A DNA stretch of 50,487 bases, taken from the NCBI GenBank assembly GCA_023131975.1, contig JAGLYV010000064.1:1-50487 (forward strand), written 5' to 3'. The DNA comes from Candidatus Krumholzibacteriia bacterium. Its GTDB lineage: Bacteria; Krumholzibacteriota; Krumholzibacteriia; Krumholzibacteriales; Krumholzibacteriaceae. The notes beneath the pieces are model-generated. The model was not told where the DNA came from. It was given only the letters and a program-made list of their open reading frames with translations, and ran no database searches. The position numbers and the translations under genes are program-made. This document shows positions 41,236-48,773 of the stretch, in pieces. The stretch's first letter is position 1, and every line of letters begins with the position of its first letter.

Positions 41236-42510
41236 GTGGAATTGACAGGGAACCTGATATTTGCTGGCTCCGTTATAATCCTTCTTTTTCTTTCAGCGTT
41301 TTTCTCAGGATCAGAGACAGCCCTTTTTTCTCTATCCCGCTCATCGATATCCGGGATGATCGATGGTGGAGCGCGCCAGCGCCGTGTATCGGAACTCCTT
41401 GAGAAGCCACGGATGCTTCTCGTGACGATTCTTTTCGGCAATCTTCTTGTCAACATAGCCAGTACAAGTATCGTAACAGCTCTTGCTATCAATTTGTTCG
41501 GCGAGAAGGGTCTTGGTTACTCCATGGTAGTCATGACCTTTTTGATCCTTATTGTCGGGGAGATCACACCGAAAAGCTTCGCTTTGAGGCATGGCCCGGT
41601 TCTGGCACCCCTGATAGCTGGTCCCCTGAAATTATTGATGTACCTGTTCTGGCCGGTGAGGATAGTCCTGGGATGGATTGCTGATTCTACGGTAAACGGC
41701 AGTAAAAAAATATTCGGTGAGAGTCACGAAAGATATGAATCGGGCGAGCTCATTACTGCGGTAGAGATGGGGCATATCGACGGCGTATTTGACGAGTTCG
41801 AGAAGACTGTCCTGGTTAATTTTTTCCATTTCACGAAGAGAAACTTGAACGAGATATTGACTCCCAGAGTCGACGTGTTTTCGCTGGATGCCGATACGGG
41901 GCTGCAGGACGCGATAATCCAGGTCAGGGCAAAGGGATATTCGAGGATCCCGCTTTTTGAGGATTCGGTAGAGAATATTGTAGGGATACTCAACGCCCGG
42001 GATTTGCTGGGTCATGACCGGGACGAGAAGATAATGGTGCGGGAATTGATGAAGCCGGTCACCTTTGTTCCTGAGACAAAACGGGTCAGGGATCTGCTGG
42101 GAGAATTCCTGTCGATAAGGGAGCATGTCGCCATCGCCGTGGATGAACATGGATCATTTGAAGGGATCGTCACTCTTGAGGATATCCTGGAAGATATTTT
42201 CGGCGAGATCCGTGACAGGTTGGAGCCCAGGGTAGACGAGTTCAATCTTTTAGACAACGACAGGATCGTCGTCGAGGGTGCGATGAAACTGGAGGACCTT
42301 AACGACAGGTTCGGAACGATGCTCGATTCAGACGAAGTCGAGACGATCGGGGGGTATCTGATCGAGCATGCCGGCAGGATACCGAGAGAGGGAGAGGTAT
42401 TCCGTGAAGGCGAACTGAGATTTCTGGTCATCTCGGCAGAGCCTGTAAGGATCAACAAGGTGAAGATCGAGAGGCAGAAGGACAGAAAGGACCGTGATGG
42501 GGACGATTAA
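41236..42510 (+). CDS. CorC/HlyC family protein (CNNM, CBS pair, CorC domain)
   Basis: This 424-residue membrane protein has an N-terminal CNNM/DUF21 domain (about 1-190; SAFFSGSETALFSLSRSS, GEITPKSFALRHG). A CBS pair (about 200-330) follows, with TPRVDVFSLDAD and VDEHGSFEGIVTLEDILEDI. The C-terminal CorC_HlyC domain is about 345-420. The family is implicated in magnesium or cobalt export and magnesium homeostasis. The start is GTG without a strong ribosome site. The preceding 80 bases are strongly structured. It overlaps a second, shorter family member. Confidence 0.9.
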   Translation: MELTGNLIFAGSVIILLFLSAFFSGSETALFSLSRSSISGMIDGGARQRRVSELLEKPRMLLVTILFGNLLVNIASTSIVTALAINLFGEKGLGYSMVVMTFLILIVGEITPKSFALRHGPVLAPLIAGPLKLLMYLFWPVRIVLGWIADSTVNGSKKIFGESHERYESGELITAVEMGHIDGVFDEFEKTVLVNFFHFTKRNLNEILTPRVDVFSLDADTGLQDAIIQVRAKGYSRIPLFEDSVENIVGILNARDLLGHDRDEKIMVRELMKPVTFVPETKRVRDLLGEFLSIREHVAIAVDEHGSFEGIVTLEDILEDIFGEIRDRLEPRVDEFNLLDNDRIVVEGAMKLEDLNDRFGTMLDSDEVETIGGYLIEHAGRIPREGEVFREGELRFLVISAEPVRINKVKIERQKDRKDRDGDD

Positions 42511-43468
42511 TGCTATCATCATCATAGTCGTCACTATCCTTCTTTCAGCCTTTTTCTCAGGATCAGAGACTGCGCTGATATCCTGCAGCAGGATCCGGAT
42601 GCGAAATCTGGCTAAACATGGTTCCCGGAGAGCCCGTATGGTGGAACGTCTTCTGGAGTCACCCGAACAGTTTTTCAGCATCGTGCTTGTCGGGACAAAC
42701 CTCGCGGTAATCATGTGTACTATCACAGCGACCGCGCTCGCTATCGAGAATTTCGGGCAGGCTGGAGTCCTGATAGCTACGCTGGTGATGACTCCCCTGC
42801 TTCTTGTTTTCGGGGAAGTCGTTCCGAAGGCTGTCTATCTCTATCACGCTGACCGGATAGCGATGTTTGTAGCTCCCCTGTTGAAAATAATCTTCTACAT
42901 CATGTGGCCGGTAGTGATCCCCGTGACATGGCTCGCCGAAAGGCTGACAGGAAGTTCTGATGAAGAGGAGAGGAAACTCAACATCATCTCCACGCGTGAA
43001 GAACTCATATTTCTGTACAACAGGGGCAGGGATGGGGCTTCACAGGAAGAGTTTGAGACGAAGATGATCGACAGGATGTTCAAATTCAGGGTCGTCCGTG
43101 TCAGGGACCTGATGGTTCCCATGGATGATGTGGTCTCTTTTTCAGCGGAATCCTCGATCGACGAGATCGTGGCTGAAGTGGGTAACTACCCCTGGTCACG
43201 TTTTCCGATCATCTCGCCTGAAGACGGGAGTGTGGCAGGTATAATCTCGACCTTCGACCTGCTCGGGCTCGATGGTGGTGAACTGCTGTCTTCGGTGATG
43301 CACAAACCATTCTTCTCACGGCAGGATGAATATGCCGAGAGGCTTCTGATCAGCATGAAGAAGGATCCCCTTCACCTGGCGGTAGTAGAGGACGATGACG
43401 GTAGACCTCTCGGAATCGTGACACTGGAGGATGTTCTCGAGAATATCATCGGAGACATAGCTACCTGA
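42497..43468 (+). CDS. Second CNNM-CBS family protein lacking the C-terminal CorC domain
   Basis: This protein of 323 residues is similar in layout to its upstream neighbour: CNNM/DUF21 membrane domain (LLSAFFSGSETALISCSRIR, FGEVVPKAVYLYH) and CBS pair (about 190-320, ending GRPLGIVTLEDVLENIIG). It stops right after the second CBS motif, so the CorC_HlyC domain is absent. ATG at 42497 is chosen because AAGGA lies six bases upstream; a GTG one codon earlier is possible. It overlaps the first gene by 14 bp, implying paired expression and possibly a heteromeric transporter. Confidence 0.88.
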   Translation: MGTINAIIIIVVTILLSAFFSGSETALISCSRIRMRNLAKHGSRRARMVERLLESPEQFFSIVLVGTNLAVIMCTITATALAIENFGQAGVLIATLVMTPLLLVFGEVVPKAVYLYHADRIAMFVAPLLKIIFYIMWPVVIPVTWLAERLTGSSDEEERKLNIISTREELIFLYNRGRDGASQEEFETKMIDRMFKFRVVRVRDLMVPMDDVVSFSAESSIDEIVAEVGNYPWSRFPIISPEDGSVAGIISTFDLLGLDGGELLSSVMHKPFFSRQDEYAERLLISMKKDPLHLAVVEDDDGRPLGIVTLEDVLENIIGDIAT

Positions 43469-43484
43469 CGAAACACGAGTTGTT

Positions 43485-43499
43485 CCCCCCCCCCGGGGG
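43485..43499. other. Run of ten C followed by five G
   Basis: The homopolymer C10-G5 lies between the convergent corC-like and ammonia-lyase genes. It can form a C5/G5 hairpin only with almost no loop and has no T tract, so it is not a usual terminator. Length errors in assembly are possible. Confidence 0.6.
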
Positions 43500-43563
43500 A
43501 TAAGGACTGCCTGATCATTGCCGTGACCGGGGGGTAGCCGATATTCTTACCCGCGACAGCGTA

Positions 43564-45087
43564 TTATTCCAGCGATCCGATCTCTTTTTCCACTTCATCG
43601 AGGATCTCACAGGACTTTACAAGTTCTTTCATCGCCGTATGATCTGGATAGAGAGGCCTGTCGATATCGAGGAACTCGACGTGGCGGCGGACCACTTCCT
43701 TTGCCTTTGTCACACCCTTGCCGAAGTTGAACTCACGGAAATCAAGAGCCTGTGCGGCAGCCATGAACTCGATGCCCAGAACGCCGAAGGCGTTGTCGAG
43801 GATCTGAAAGTTCTTGATGGCGGTGTTCATTCCCATCGAGACGAAATCTTCCTGGTCCGCGGCGGCCGGGATCGACTGTATGGACGCTGGAGCTGACAGG
43901 ATCCGCTGCTCCACGATCTGCATGTCAGCCGTGTACTGGCTCAGCATGAGACCGGAGAACATTCCCGCGCCTTTTGTAAGAAAGGCCGGGAGGCCCACGC
44001 TGAGAGCGGGATTGTTCAGCCTGTTCATCCTTCTTTCAGACATGACACAGACCATGGTGATAGCGGCTCCTATCATATCCATAGGCAGGGAGACTGGAGT
44101 TCCCTGGAAGTTCGCGCCGGAAAGATGGATATTTTCTTCGGGAAAGAAAATCGGGTTGTCACCGACGCCGTTCAGCTCGATCTCGACCTGTGACTTCGCG
44201 TAGGCGAGGGCATCGTGGACCGCGCCTATGACCTGTGGGGTCGACCGCATCGAGTATGCGTCCTGGACCTTGCATTTGATCTTGCCTTCCACAAGGTCTC
44301 CGCCTGTGACGAGTTTTCTTATGGCGGCAGCCGATCTCTGGGCTCCCTTGAATCCGCGGATCTCATGGAGTTGCGGGCTGTATGGCTTCATGTTGGCCTT
44401 GAGAGCTTCCAGCGACATCGCGGCAGCAATCTCCGCCTGCTTCAGCCATCTGTTCGAGTCGTAAAGCATGATGGCGCTCATCGCGGTCAACAGGTTGGAG
44501 CCGTTGATCGTGGCGAGTCCGTCTCTCGCGAGGAGGCCGGGAATCGGTATCCCCGCCCGGTCCAGAGCTTCCTTGCCGCTGAGCAGTTCGCCCTTGTACC
44601 AGGCTTTTCCCTCGCCCATCATGAGCAGGGCGATCTGTGACATGGGCGCCAGGTCACCGGAGGCGCCGACCGAGCCTTTCTGGCACACAAAGGGAGTGAC
44701 TCCCTTGTTCAGCATGTCGATCAATGTCTGTGTTATCACCGGACGGTTGCCGGAATTACCGTGGGCGTGGACATTGGCGCGGGAGACCATCGCCCCGCGT
44801 ACGTATTCTTCAGGGGCAGGATCGCCGATGCCTGCCGCGTGGTTGTATATCAGGTATTTCTGGAAATCCTTGATCTGGTCGTCGTCGAGAACGACTTCGG
44901 AGAACTCACCGATTCCGGTGTTGACGCCGTACATGATCACGTGCGCCTTTATTTTTTCCTCGACCATCGCGCGGCATTTTTCAATCCGTTTGACCGCTTC
45001 GGGAGCGAGTTCGACTTTTTCGTGATGCCTTGCTACCTTAACGAGTTTTTCAATCGTCAATCCGGATCCGTCAAGGATGATCGCCAC
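43564..45087 (-). CDS. hutH: Histidine ammonia-lyase-like MIO enzyme
   Basis: This is a 507-residue aromatic amino acid lyase. The cofactor-forming Ala-Ser-Gly lies in GSVGASGDLAPMS at residues 142-144, and Tyr53 (MYGVNTG), His83 (NHAAG), Asn195 and the QDAYSMR segment align with the active site of Pseudomonas HutH. Two positions differ from the usual HutH pattern as I remember it: SH is NH at 82-83, and QEDH is QEDF near 412-415. Histidine deamination to urocanate is therefore likely but not certain; a tyrosine/phenylalanine lyase or aminomutase is possible. The GTG start is preferred over ATG at 45114 because AGGGGGG precedes it and numbering then matches the family. No hutU, hutI or hutG is nearby. 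Confidence 0.85.
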   Translation of the reverse strand: MAIILDGSGLTIEKLVKVARHHEKVELAPEAVKRIEKCRAMVEEKIKAHVIMYGVNTGIGEFSEVVLDDDQIKDFQKYLIYNHAAGIGDPAPEEYVRGAMVSRANVHAHGNSGNRPVITQTLIDMLNKGVTPFVCQKGSVGASGDLAPMSQIALLMMGEGKAWYKGELLSGKEALDRAGIPIPGLLARDGLATINGSNLLTAMSAIMLYDSNRWLKQAEIAAAMSLEALKANMKPYSPQLHEIRGFKGAQRSAAAIRKLVTGGDLVEGKIKCKVQDAYSMRSTPQVIGAVHDALAYAKSQVEIELNGVGDNPIFFPEENIHLSGANFQGTPVSLPMDMIGAAITMVCVMSERRMNRLNNPALSVGLPAFLTKGAGMFSGLMLSQYTADMQIVEQRILSAPASIQSIPAAADQEDFVSMGMNTAIKNFQILDNAFGVLGIEFMAAAQALDFREFNFGKGVTKAKEVVRRHVEFLDIDRPLYPDHTAMKELVKSCEILDEVEKEIGSLE

Positions 45088-45184
45088 AGTGAACCCCCCT
45101 GGTAAAGATATCATCTTTTCATGTCACACTTCAAATCGGTTGATGCGGCCATAATCCCGTTGTTTCGCAACCCCGCAATCCCGG

Positions 45185-45197
45185 GACTGATGCAGTC
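45185..45197. promoter_or_regulatory. Perfect 13-bp dyad upstream of the ammonia-lyase gene
   Basis: GACTG-ATG-CAGTC lies about 100 bases upstream of the lyase start in a 208-bp gap with no other gene. A weak minus-strand promoter (TTGAAG, 18 bases, TATCTT) lies closer to the gene. The dyad is a possible operator. Confidence 0.3.
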
Positions 45198-45322
45198 ACG
45201 GGCCTGTTTTCGATAATGATCATGACCGACCATCCGACTTTTCTATATATCATTTCATCATGATTAAGGCAAGACTCAAAACTGCGTTTGTCCGGAACTG
45301 GCAGGAAGACGGATAAAAACCT

Positions 45323-45625
45323 TCAGAAGGCCTTGATCAGGGAGAAGACCAACAGGGTTATCGCGAAGATATTGATGATAGTCGCCGTCCTGCAGATCGA
45401 TTCGGTCTTGTGTCCGGACGGGTCGATAATGGCGAGGATACGGGGGGCCTTGAGGAAGTTGGAAAGGCCGAGGAGCAGGAACGACGTCGCCCAGAGCGGT
45501 ATTCCGGCGATGACCAGCATCTTCCGGAACATGGCCATGACACCGAGGAGGCAAAAGACTACTCCCCAGAAGAAATATCCTCCACCTTTTTTTGTCGGCT
45601 GGTCCTGTCCGTTTTCTGTATCCAT
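45323..45625 (-). CDS. Small hypothetical membrane protein
   Basis: This 100-residue protein has a hydrophilic N terminus (MDTENGQDQPTKKGGG) and about three hydrophobic helices (YFFWGVVFCLLGVMAM; IPLWATSFLLLGLSNF; IINIFAITLLVFSLIK). No family is recognised. There is no ribosome site, but minus-strand TTGCTT (45654-45659) and TATCTT (45631-45636), 17 bases apart, would start transcription at about the ATG, so a leaderless mRNA is possible. It lies downstream of the PD-(D/E)XK nuclease gene on the same strand. Confidence 0.55.
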   Translation of the reverse strand: MDTENGQDQPTKKGGGYFFWGVVFCLLGVMAMFRKMLVIAGIPLWATSFLLLGLSNFLKAPRILAIIDPSGHKTESICRTATIINIFAITLLVFSLIKAF

Positions 45626-45678
45626 CCCACAAGATATTGTCTTTGGGCCGGTAAAGCAATGTCATTTCATGCGCAATC

Positions 45679-46731
45679 TCAGTCCAGGCGCAGCGAGCTG
45701 CCTGGCTCCTCGCAAATACGGTAGAAATTGCAGTATCGACATCGGGAGGACACATTTTTTGGAAAAGCATTCAGCCCTCTCGCCTCATTTTTCTGGATAT
45801 CTTCGTCCACGAGGACTTCCGAAAGCTTTTTTATCCCCGCGCGGATGTGATCCCGGAAGATGTCGATATTCTCGTCGTCTATCCTGTGGAGGATCTCATG
45901 GCCATTATCGAGGAGGTTGACTTCATGGAGCCGGATTGATTCCAGCGGTTCCCTCATGACGGCAGAGGCATAATATCCATATACTCCGAGCTGTACGCCC
46001 GTTCTGGTCGTATGATCTTTGTCAGGTGCCTGCGCGGGATCATTCTGGATCGGTGGTTCCGAACTTGTGGTTGTTGATCTACCCGCGGAGCTGAATGTCT
46101 TCCAGTCTACGATATCGAAAGTGCCATCGAGACCTCTATAGATAAAATCTGTCTTGGCAAAGACCTGGGCGCCGTCGAAATCGAATACCTGGGCGAACTC
46201 GGCCAGGTCGATGTTTTCGATTATCCAGTACCGGTTGTCGGTCTTAGCGATCTCATGCAGGATCGGACTGTCCAGCAGGCCTCTTATTCCTTCCCGGCAT
46301 TCCTCGATAGTCTTTTCGATTTTTTCATCTGTGAGTCGGCGGTCATATTCATGTTCGAACAGCGCCAGCCAGTCTATGTTCAGTCGGTCGCCGCGTTTTT
46401 TCGGTTCTGTCAGATAAGTCCTGGAGGATGAGAATTTCATCTGGCTGTGAAAACGTTTCTCAATGTAATCGGTGACATCGCCGAGCGCCGGGATCGTTCC
46501 CTTTTTTCTCAGTGAGGCGAGTACTTTCGTGGCTACATAGTGTACGAGCTGACCACGCCAGAGCGGGAGGGACATCAACCGTTTCAGTTTGAACGCCTCG
46601 CGGCAGATAGAGGAAGAGGAGGCGTACCAGCCTCCCCAACTCAGATAATAATGGAAGTAATAACTTCGCATGCAGGTCTCGAACATCGATTCTCTCGATA
46701 TCGACCAGCCGAACCTGTTTTTTATAGCCAT
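45679..46731 (-). CDS. PD-(D/E)XK superfamily nuclease with AddB-type iron-sulfur cysteines
   Basis: This 350-residue protein has the RecB/Cas4-type nuclease core: His64 in GQLVHYVA, Asp195 in AKTDFIYR, Asp209 and Lys211 in FDIVDWKT, and Gln247/Tyr251 in VQLGVYGYY. Four cysteines, Cys20 near the N terminus and Cys331, Cys334 and Cys340 (CRYCNFYRIC) at the C terminus, match the split 4Fe-4S staple of AddB and Cas4 nucleases. No helicase domain or CRISPR array is present, so this is a stand-alone exonuclease-like protein, probably for DNA repair or defence. AAGGG precedes the ATG. An unusual triple palindrome array lies just upstream. Confidence 0.87.
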   Translation of the reverse strand: MAIKNRFGWSISRESMFETCMRSYYFHYYLSWGGWYASSSSICREAFKLKRLMSLPLWRGQLVHYVATKVLASLRKKGTIPALGDVTDYIEKRFHSQMKFSSSRTYLTEPKKRGDRLNIDWLALFEHEYDRRLTDEKIEKTIEECREGIRGLLDSPILHEIAKTDNRYWIIENIDLAEFAQVFDFDGAQVFAKTDFIYRGLDGTFDIVDWKTFSSAGRSTTTSSEPPIQNDPAQAPDKDHTTRTGVQLGVYGYYASAVMREPLESIRLHEVNLLDNGHEILHRIDDENIDIFRDHIRAGIKKLSEVLVDEDIQKNEARGLNAFPKNVSSRCRYCNFYRICEEPGSSLRLD

Positions 46732-46760
46732 AATCCCTTAATGCTCCGGTCGGTGCAGTC

Positions 46761-46826
46761 CAGAATTTGATTCGGGCAGAACCAGAATGTGATTCAGACA
46801 GAACCAGAATACAATTCACGGCAGAA
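46761..46826. repeat. Three tandem 22-bp repeats, each with a GAAT-N3-ATTC palindrome
   Basis: Copies at 46761-46782, 46783-46804 and 46805-46826 follow CAGAAT-N-TGATTC-N-G-N-CAGAAC (third copy more diverged). Each contains the dyad GAAT-N3-ATTC (centres TTG, GTG, ACA), so three palindromes sit exactly 22 bp, or two helical turns, apart. The array fills the gap upstream of the PD-(D/E)XK nuclease gene on its promoter side and looks like a multi-site operator. Confidence 0.9.
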
Positions 46827-46834
46827 TCTGACTA

Positions 46835-47293
46835 TTACTTATCGAAGATCCCCCGGTACAATCTGTTTTCGAGCCGGTAGCCTTCGAATTCGTAATCGAA
46901 CTTCATGGTCTGCTTGCCCCTGAGCGCGACGTCCTTGTTCGTATACATGTATAAATGATGTTTGCCGCCGGCCTTCTGCTGAGCGAGTTTCTTGTATTCG
47001 TCCCATTTGAACAGCCAGATCCGAAGCGTGCTGATGTCGACGCAGGCGATATAGTCGGCCGGGTTGTTGAGCGGTACCCACCAGTCCAGCGCCATCTTTC
47101 CCTTGCCTCCGGCTCTTTTTGGCTGAAGGTTTGTTGTGACCAGTATCTTCCATAGGCGTCTGGGCCTGACCAGTTCTACCTCGATGTCATAACCTTTTCC
47201 GGTTAACTCGCATGAAACCCCGTGACTCAGCAGCATGGAGCTGACGAACAGCTTTCCGCTGACTCCGATCATGCTTTTCGGTATCTCAGCCAT
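46835..47293 (-). CDS. Hypothetical protein, possible degenerate PD-(D/E)XK-like fold
   Basis: This 152-residue protein has no confident family. Its order of elements resembles small restriction-endonuclease-like proteins: GVSGKLFVSSMLLSHGVSC (helix), GYDIEVELV with Asp36, then LWKILVTTN. In active members that last strand ends in a catalytic Lys (QVKT-like); here a Thr is at the position, and the usual helix Glu is Lys13. Aromatic core motifs DWWVPLNNPADYIACVD and LRIWLFKWDEY follow. If the fold is right the enzyme is probably inactive or uses another site. AAAGGGG precedes the ATG, two bases after the acpS stop, so it is cotranscribed with acpS. Confidence 0.6.
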   Translation of the reverse strand: MAEIPKSMIGVSGKLFVSSMLLSHGVSCELTGKGYDIEVELVRPRRLWKILVTTNLQPKRAGGKGKMALDWWVPLNNPADYIACVDISTLRIWLFKWDEYKKLAQQKAGGKHHLYMYTNKDVALRGKQTMKFDYEFEGYRLENRLYRGIFDK

Positions 47294-47295
47294 TA

Positions 47296-47676
47296 CTATC
47301 CCCTTTCCAGAATGACGAGGGCCTGTGCCATGTCCCCGTCGTGAGTAAGGCTCAAATGACAGAAAGCGATATTCTGCTGTTTCAGGGCATTTTTCACTCT
47401 ATCTGATAATATAAAAGTGGGTTTACCCTTATCCTTTCGGACAACGCCAACCTCTTTCAGGGAAAGACCAACACCCCAGCCTGTACCAAGGGCCTTGAAA
47501 AAAGCCTCCCTGGCCGCGAATCTCGCGGCAAAGAAATGGGCAATATCCTTGCGTTTCAACCCTTCCTCGACCTCATCCCCCGTGAATATCTTGTGCAGAA
47601 AGCGCTCTCCGTATCTATCGATCAATCCCGATATCCTCGGGATGGAAACCATATCTGTTCCTATTCCGAATATCAT
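47296..47676 (-). CDS. acpS: Holo-[acyl-carrier-protein] synthase
   Basis: This 126-residue enzyme transfers 4'-phosphopantetheine from CoA to the acyl carrier protein. GIGTDMVSIPRI has the metal ligand Asp8, and RFAAREAFFKALGTG has Glu57 and Lys61. The C-terminal HLSLTHDGDMAQALVIL completes the family pattern. The length is normal. The ribosome site is weak. It is first in a leftward run with the 152-residue protein and, beyond the palindrome array, the nuclease gene. Confidence 0.93.
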   Translation of the reverse strand: MIFGIGTDMVSIPRISGLIDRYGERFLHKIFTGDEVEEGLKRKDIAHFFAARFAAREAFFKALGTGWGVGLSLKEVGVVRKDKGKPTFILSDRVKNALKQQNIAFCHLSLTHDGDMAQALVILERG

Positions 47677-47732
47677 GATGTTCTGATTTATTCCTTTCCA
47701 CCGATCAGGTTGGAATATCCGATCAATTCATA

Positions 47733-47762
47733 TTGCGGTCAGTCATTGTTTGCAGGTAGAAT
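47733..47762 (+). promoter_or_regulatory. Weak candidate promoter for the radical SAM gene
   Basis: TTGCGG (47733-47738) and TAGAAT (47757-47762, five of six) are 18 bases apart in the divergent gap between acpS and the radical SAM gene. The -35 is weak. Confidence 0.3.
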
Positions 47763-47792
47763 GACCATACCATTTTTATGGATTTAGTTAAA

Positions 47793-47804
47793 TACAAATT
47801 TGTA
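47793..47804. promoter_or_regulatory. Perfect 12-bp palindrome before the radical SAM gene
   Basis: TACAAATTTGTA lies in A/T-rich sequence 25 bases before the ATG and downstream of the candidate promoter. It would suit a repressor site in the leader; chance is not excluded in such A/T-rich DNA. Confidence 0.3.
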
Positions 47805-47828
47805 AATATTTTTTGACAGGAATCAGAT

Positions 47829-48704
47829 ATGCCGGAGTATGAGTATCCCCTCTACAGGCCTCCCAGCGAAGCTCAATCTCTTATTTTCCAAGTAACATAT
47901 GGATGTTCGCATAACAGGTGCCTCTTTTGTTACATGTATAAGGAAAAGCAGTTTCGAGTGAGGCCGTGGAGTGAGTTAAGTGATGAGATCGATGATGCGG
48001 CCGTGAAATATCCAGGGACAAGAAAGGTATTTCTGGCGGATGGAGACGCGTTCGCCCTTTCCAGTGGAAAGCTGGCGCGGATCCTCGACCATATCAGGGA
48101 AAGATTTCCCATGCTCCAGAGAGTGACCGCCTATGCTAATCCCTCAAATTTTATCACGAAATCTGTTGAGGAAATGACGATGCTCAGGGAGAAGGGATTG
48201 ACGATACTGTACTATGGCGTCGAATCGGGCGATCCCGAAGTGTTGGGGAAGATCGACAAGGGAGCTACACCCGATGAAATGGCCGAAGGGTGTGTCAAGG
48301 CGACAGAGGCAGGGCTGAAGCTTTCAGTCACTGTGATCCTTGGCCTTGCTGGGCGATCAGGCAGCGAAAACCACGCAAGGAAGACGGCCGCGCTGATCAA
48401 CCGGATCCAACCGAGATACCTCAGCGCTCTCACGCTGATGCTCGGTCATCATGAAGATGAGTATCTGACCGGGATGGGAGATGGATTCGAATTCAACGAT
48501 GCGATAGATGACATCAGGGAACTGAGGATGCTCATAGAAGACCTTGATAACGAGAAATGTATCTTCAGGAGCAACCATGCATCCAATTATCTCGCTCTTG
48601 CGGGGACTCTTCAGAAAGACAAGAAAGCTCTTCTGGCCACGATCGACGCGGCTCTCGACAGGCCGGAATCATATCTCAGGGATGAGTGGATGAGGGGACT
48701 CTGA
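47829..48704 (+). CDS. Radical SAM protein with CX4CX2C cluster
   Basis: This 291-residue protein binds a 4Fe-4S cluster through Cys26, Cys31 and Cys34 in TYGCSHNRCLFCYMYK. There is one extra residue compared with the canonical CX3CX2C, a variant known in a subfamily of uncharacterised radical SAM proteins. Barrel motifs include VFLADGDAFAL, LYYGVESGDPEVLGKI and VTVILGLAGRSG. It probably cleaves S-adenosylmethionine to start a radical reaction; the substrate is unknown. AGGA precedes the ATG. It is a single-gene unit divergent from acpS. Confidence 0.88.
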   Translation: MPEYEYPLYRPPSEAQSLIFQVTYGCSHNRCLFCYMYKEKQFRVRPWSELSDEIDDAAVKYPGTRKVFLADGDAFALSSGKLARILDHIRERFPMLQRVTAYANPSNFITKSVEEMTMLREKGLTILYYGVESGDPEVLGKIDKGATPDEMAEGCVKATEAGLKLSVTVILGLAGRSGSENHARKTAALINRIQPRYLSALTLMLGHHEDEYLTGMGDGFEFNDAIDDIRELRMLIEDLDNEKCIFRSNHASNYLALAGTLQKDKKALLATIDAALDRPESYLRDEWMRGL

Positions 48705-48714
48705 GTATCTGTGC

Positions 48715-48773
48715 GGTGCTATTTCTGTGACAGGATGTGATCTGGACCGCGGGGTGCTATTTCGAAGACAGGA
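48715..48773. repeat. Direct repeat of 21 bp, one copy covering a stop codon
   Basis: GGTGCTATTTC-N3-GACAGGA occurs at 48715-48735 and 48753-48773 (18 of 21 identical). The right copy contains the stop codon and last codons of the leftward FemAB-like gene. The left copy lies in the convergent gap. Confidence 0.9.

Noticed and set aside
46761-46826. The three 22-bp repeats as a minimal CRISPR array
   Set aside because: Copies are contiguous with no spacers, too short, and no cas gene is present; the Cas4-like nuclease has an AddB-type layout without CRISPR context.
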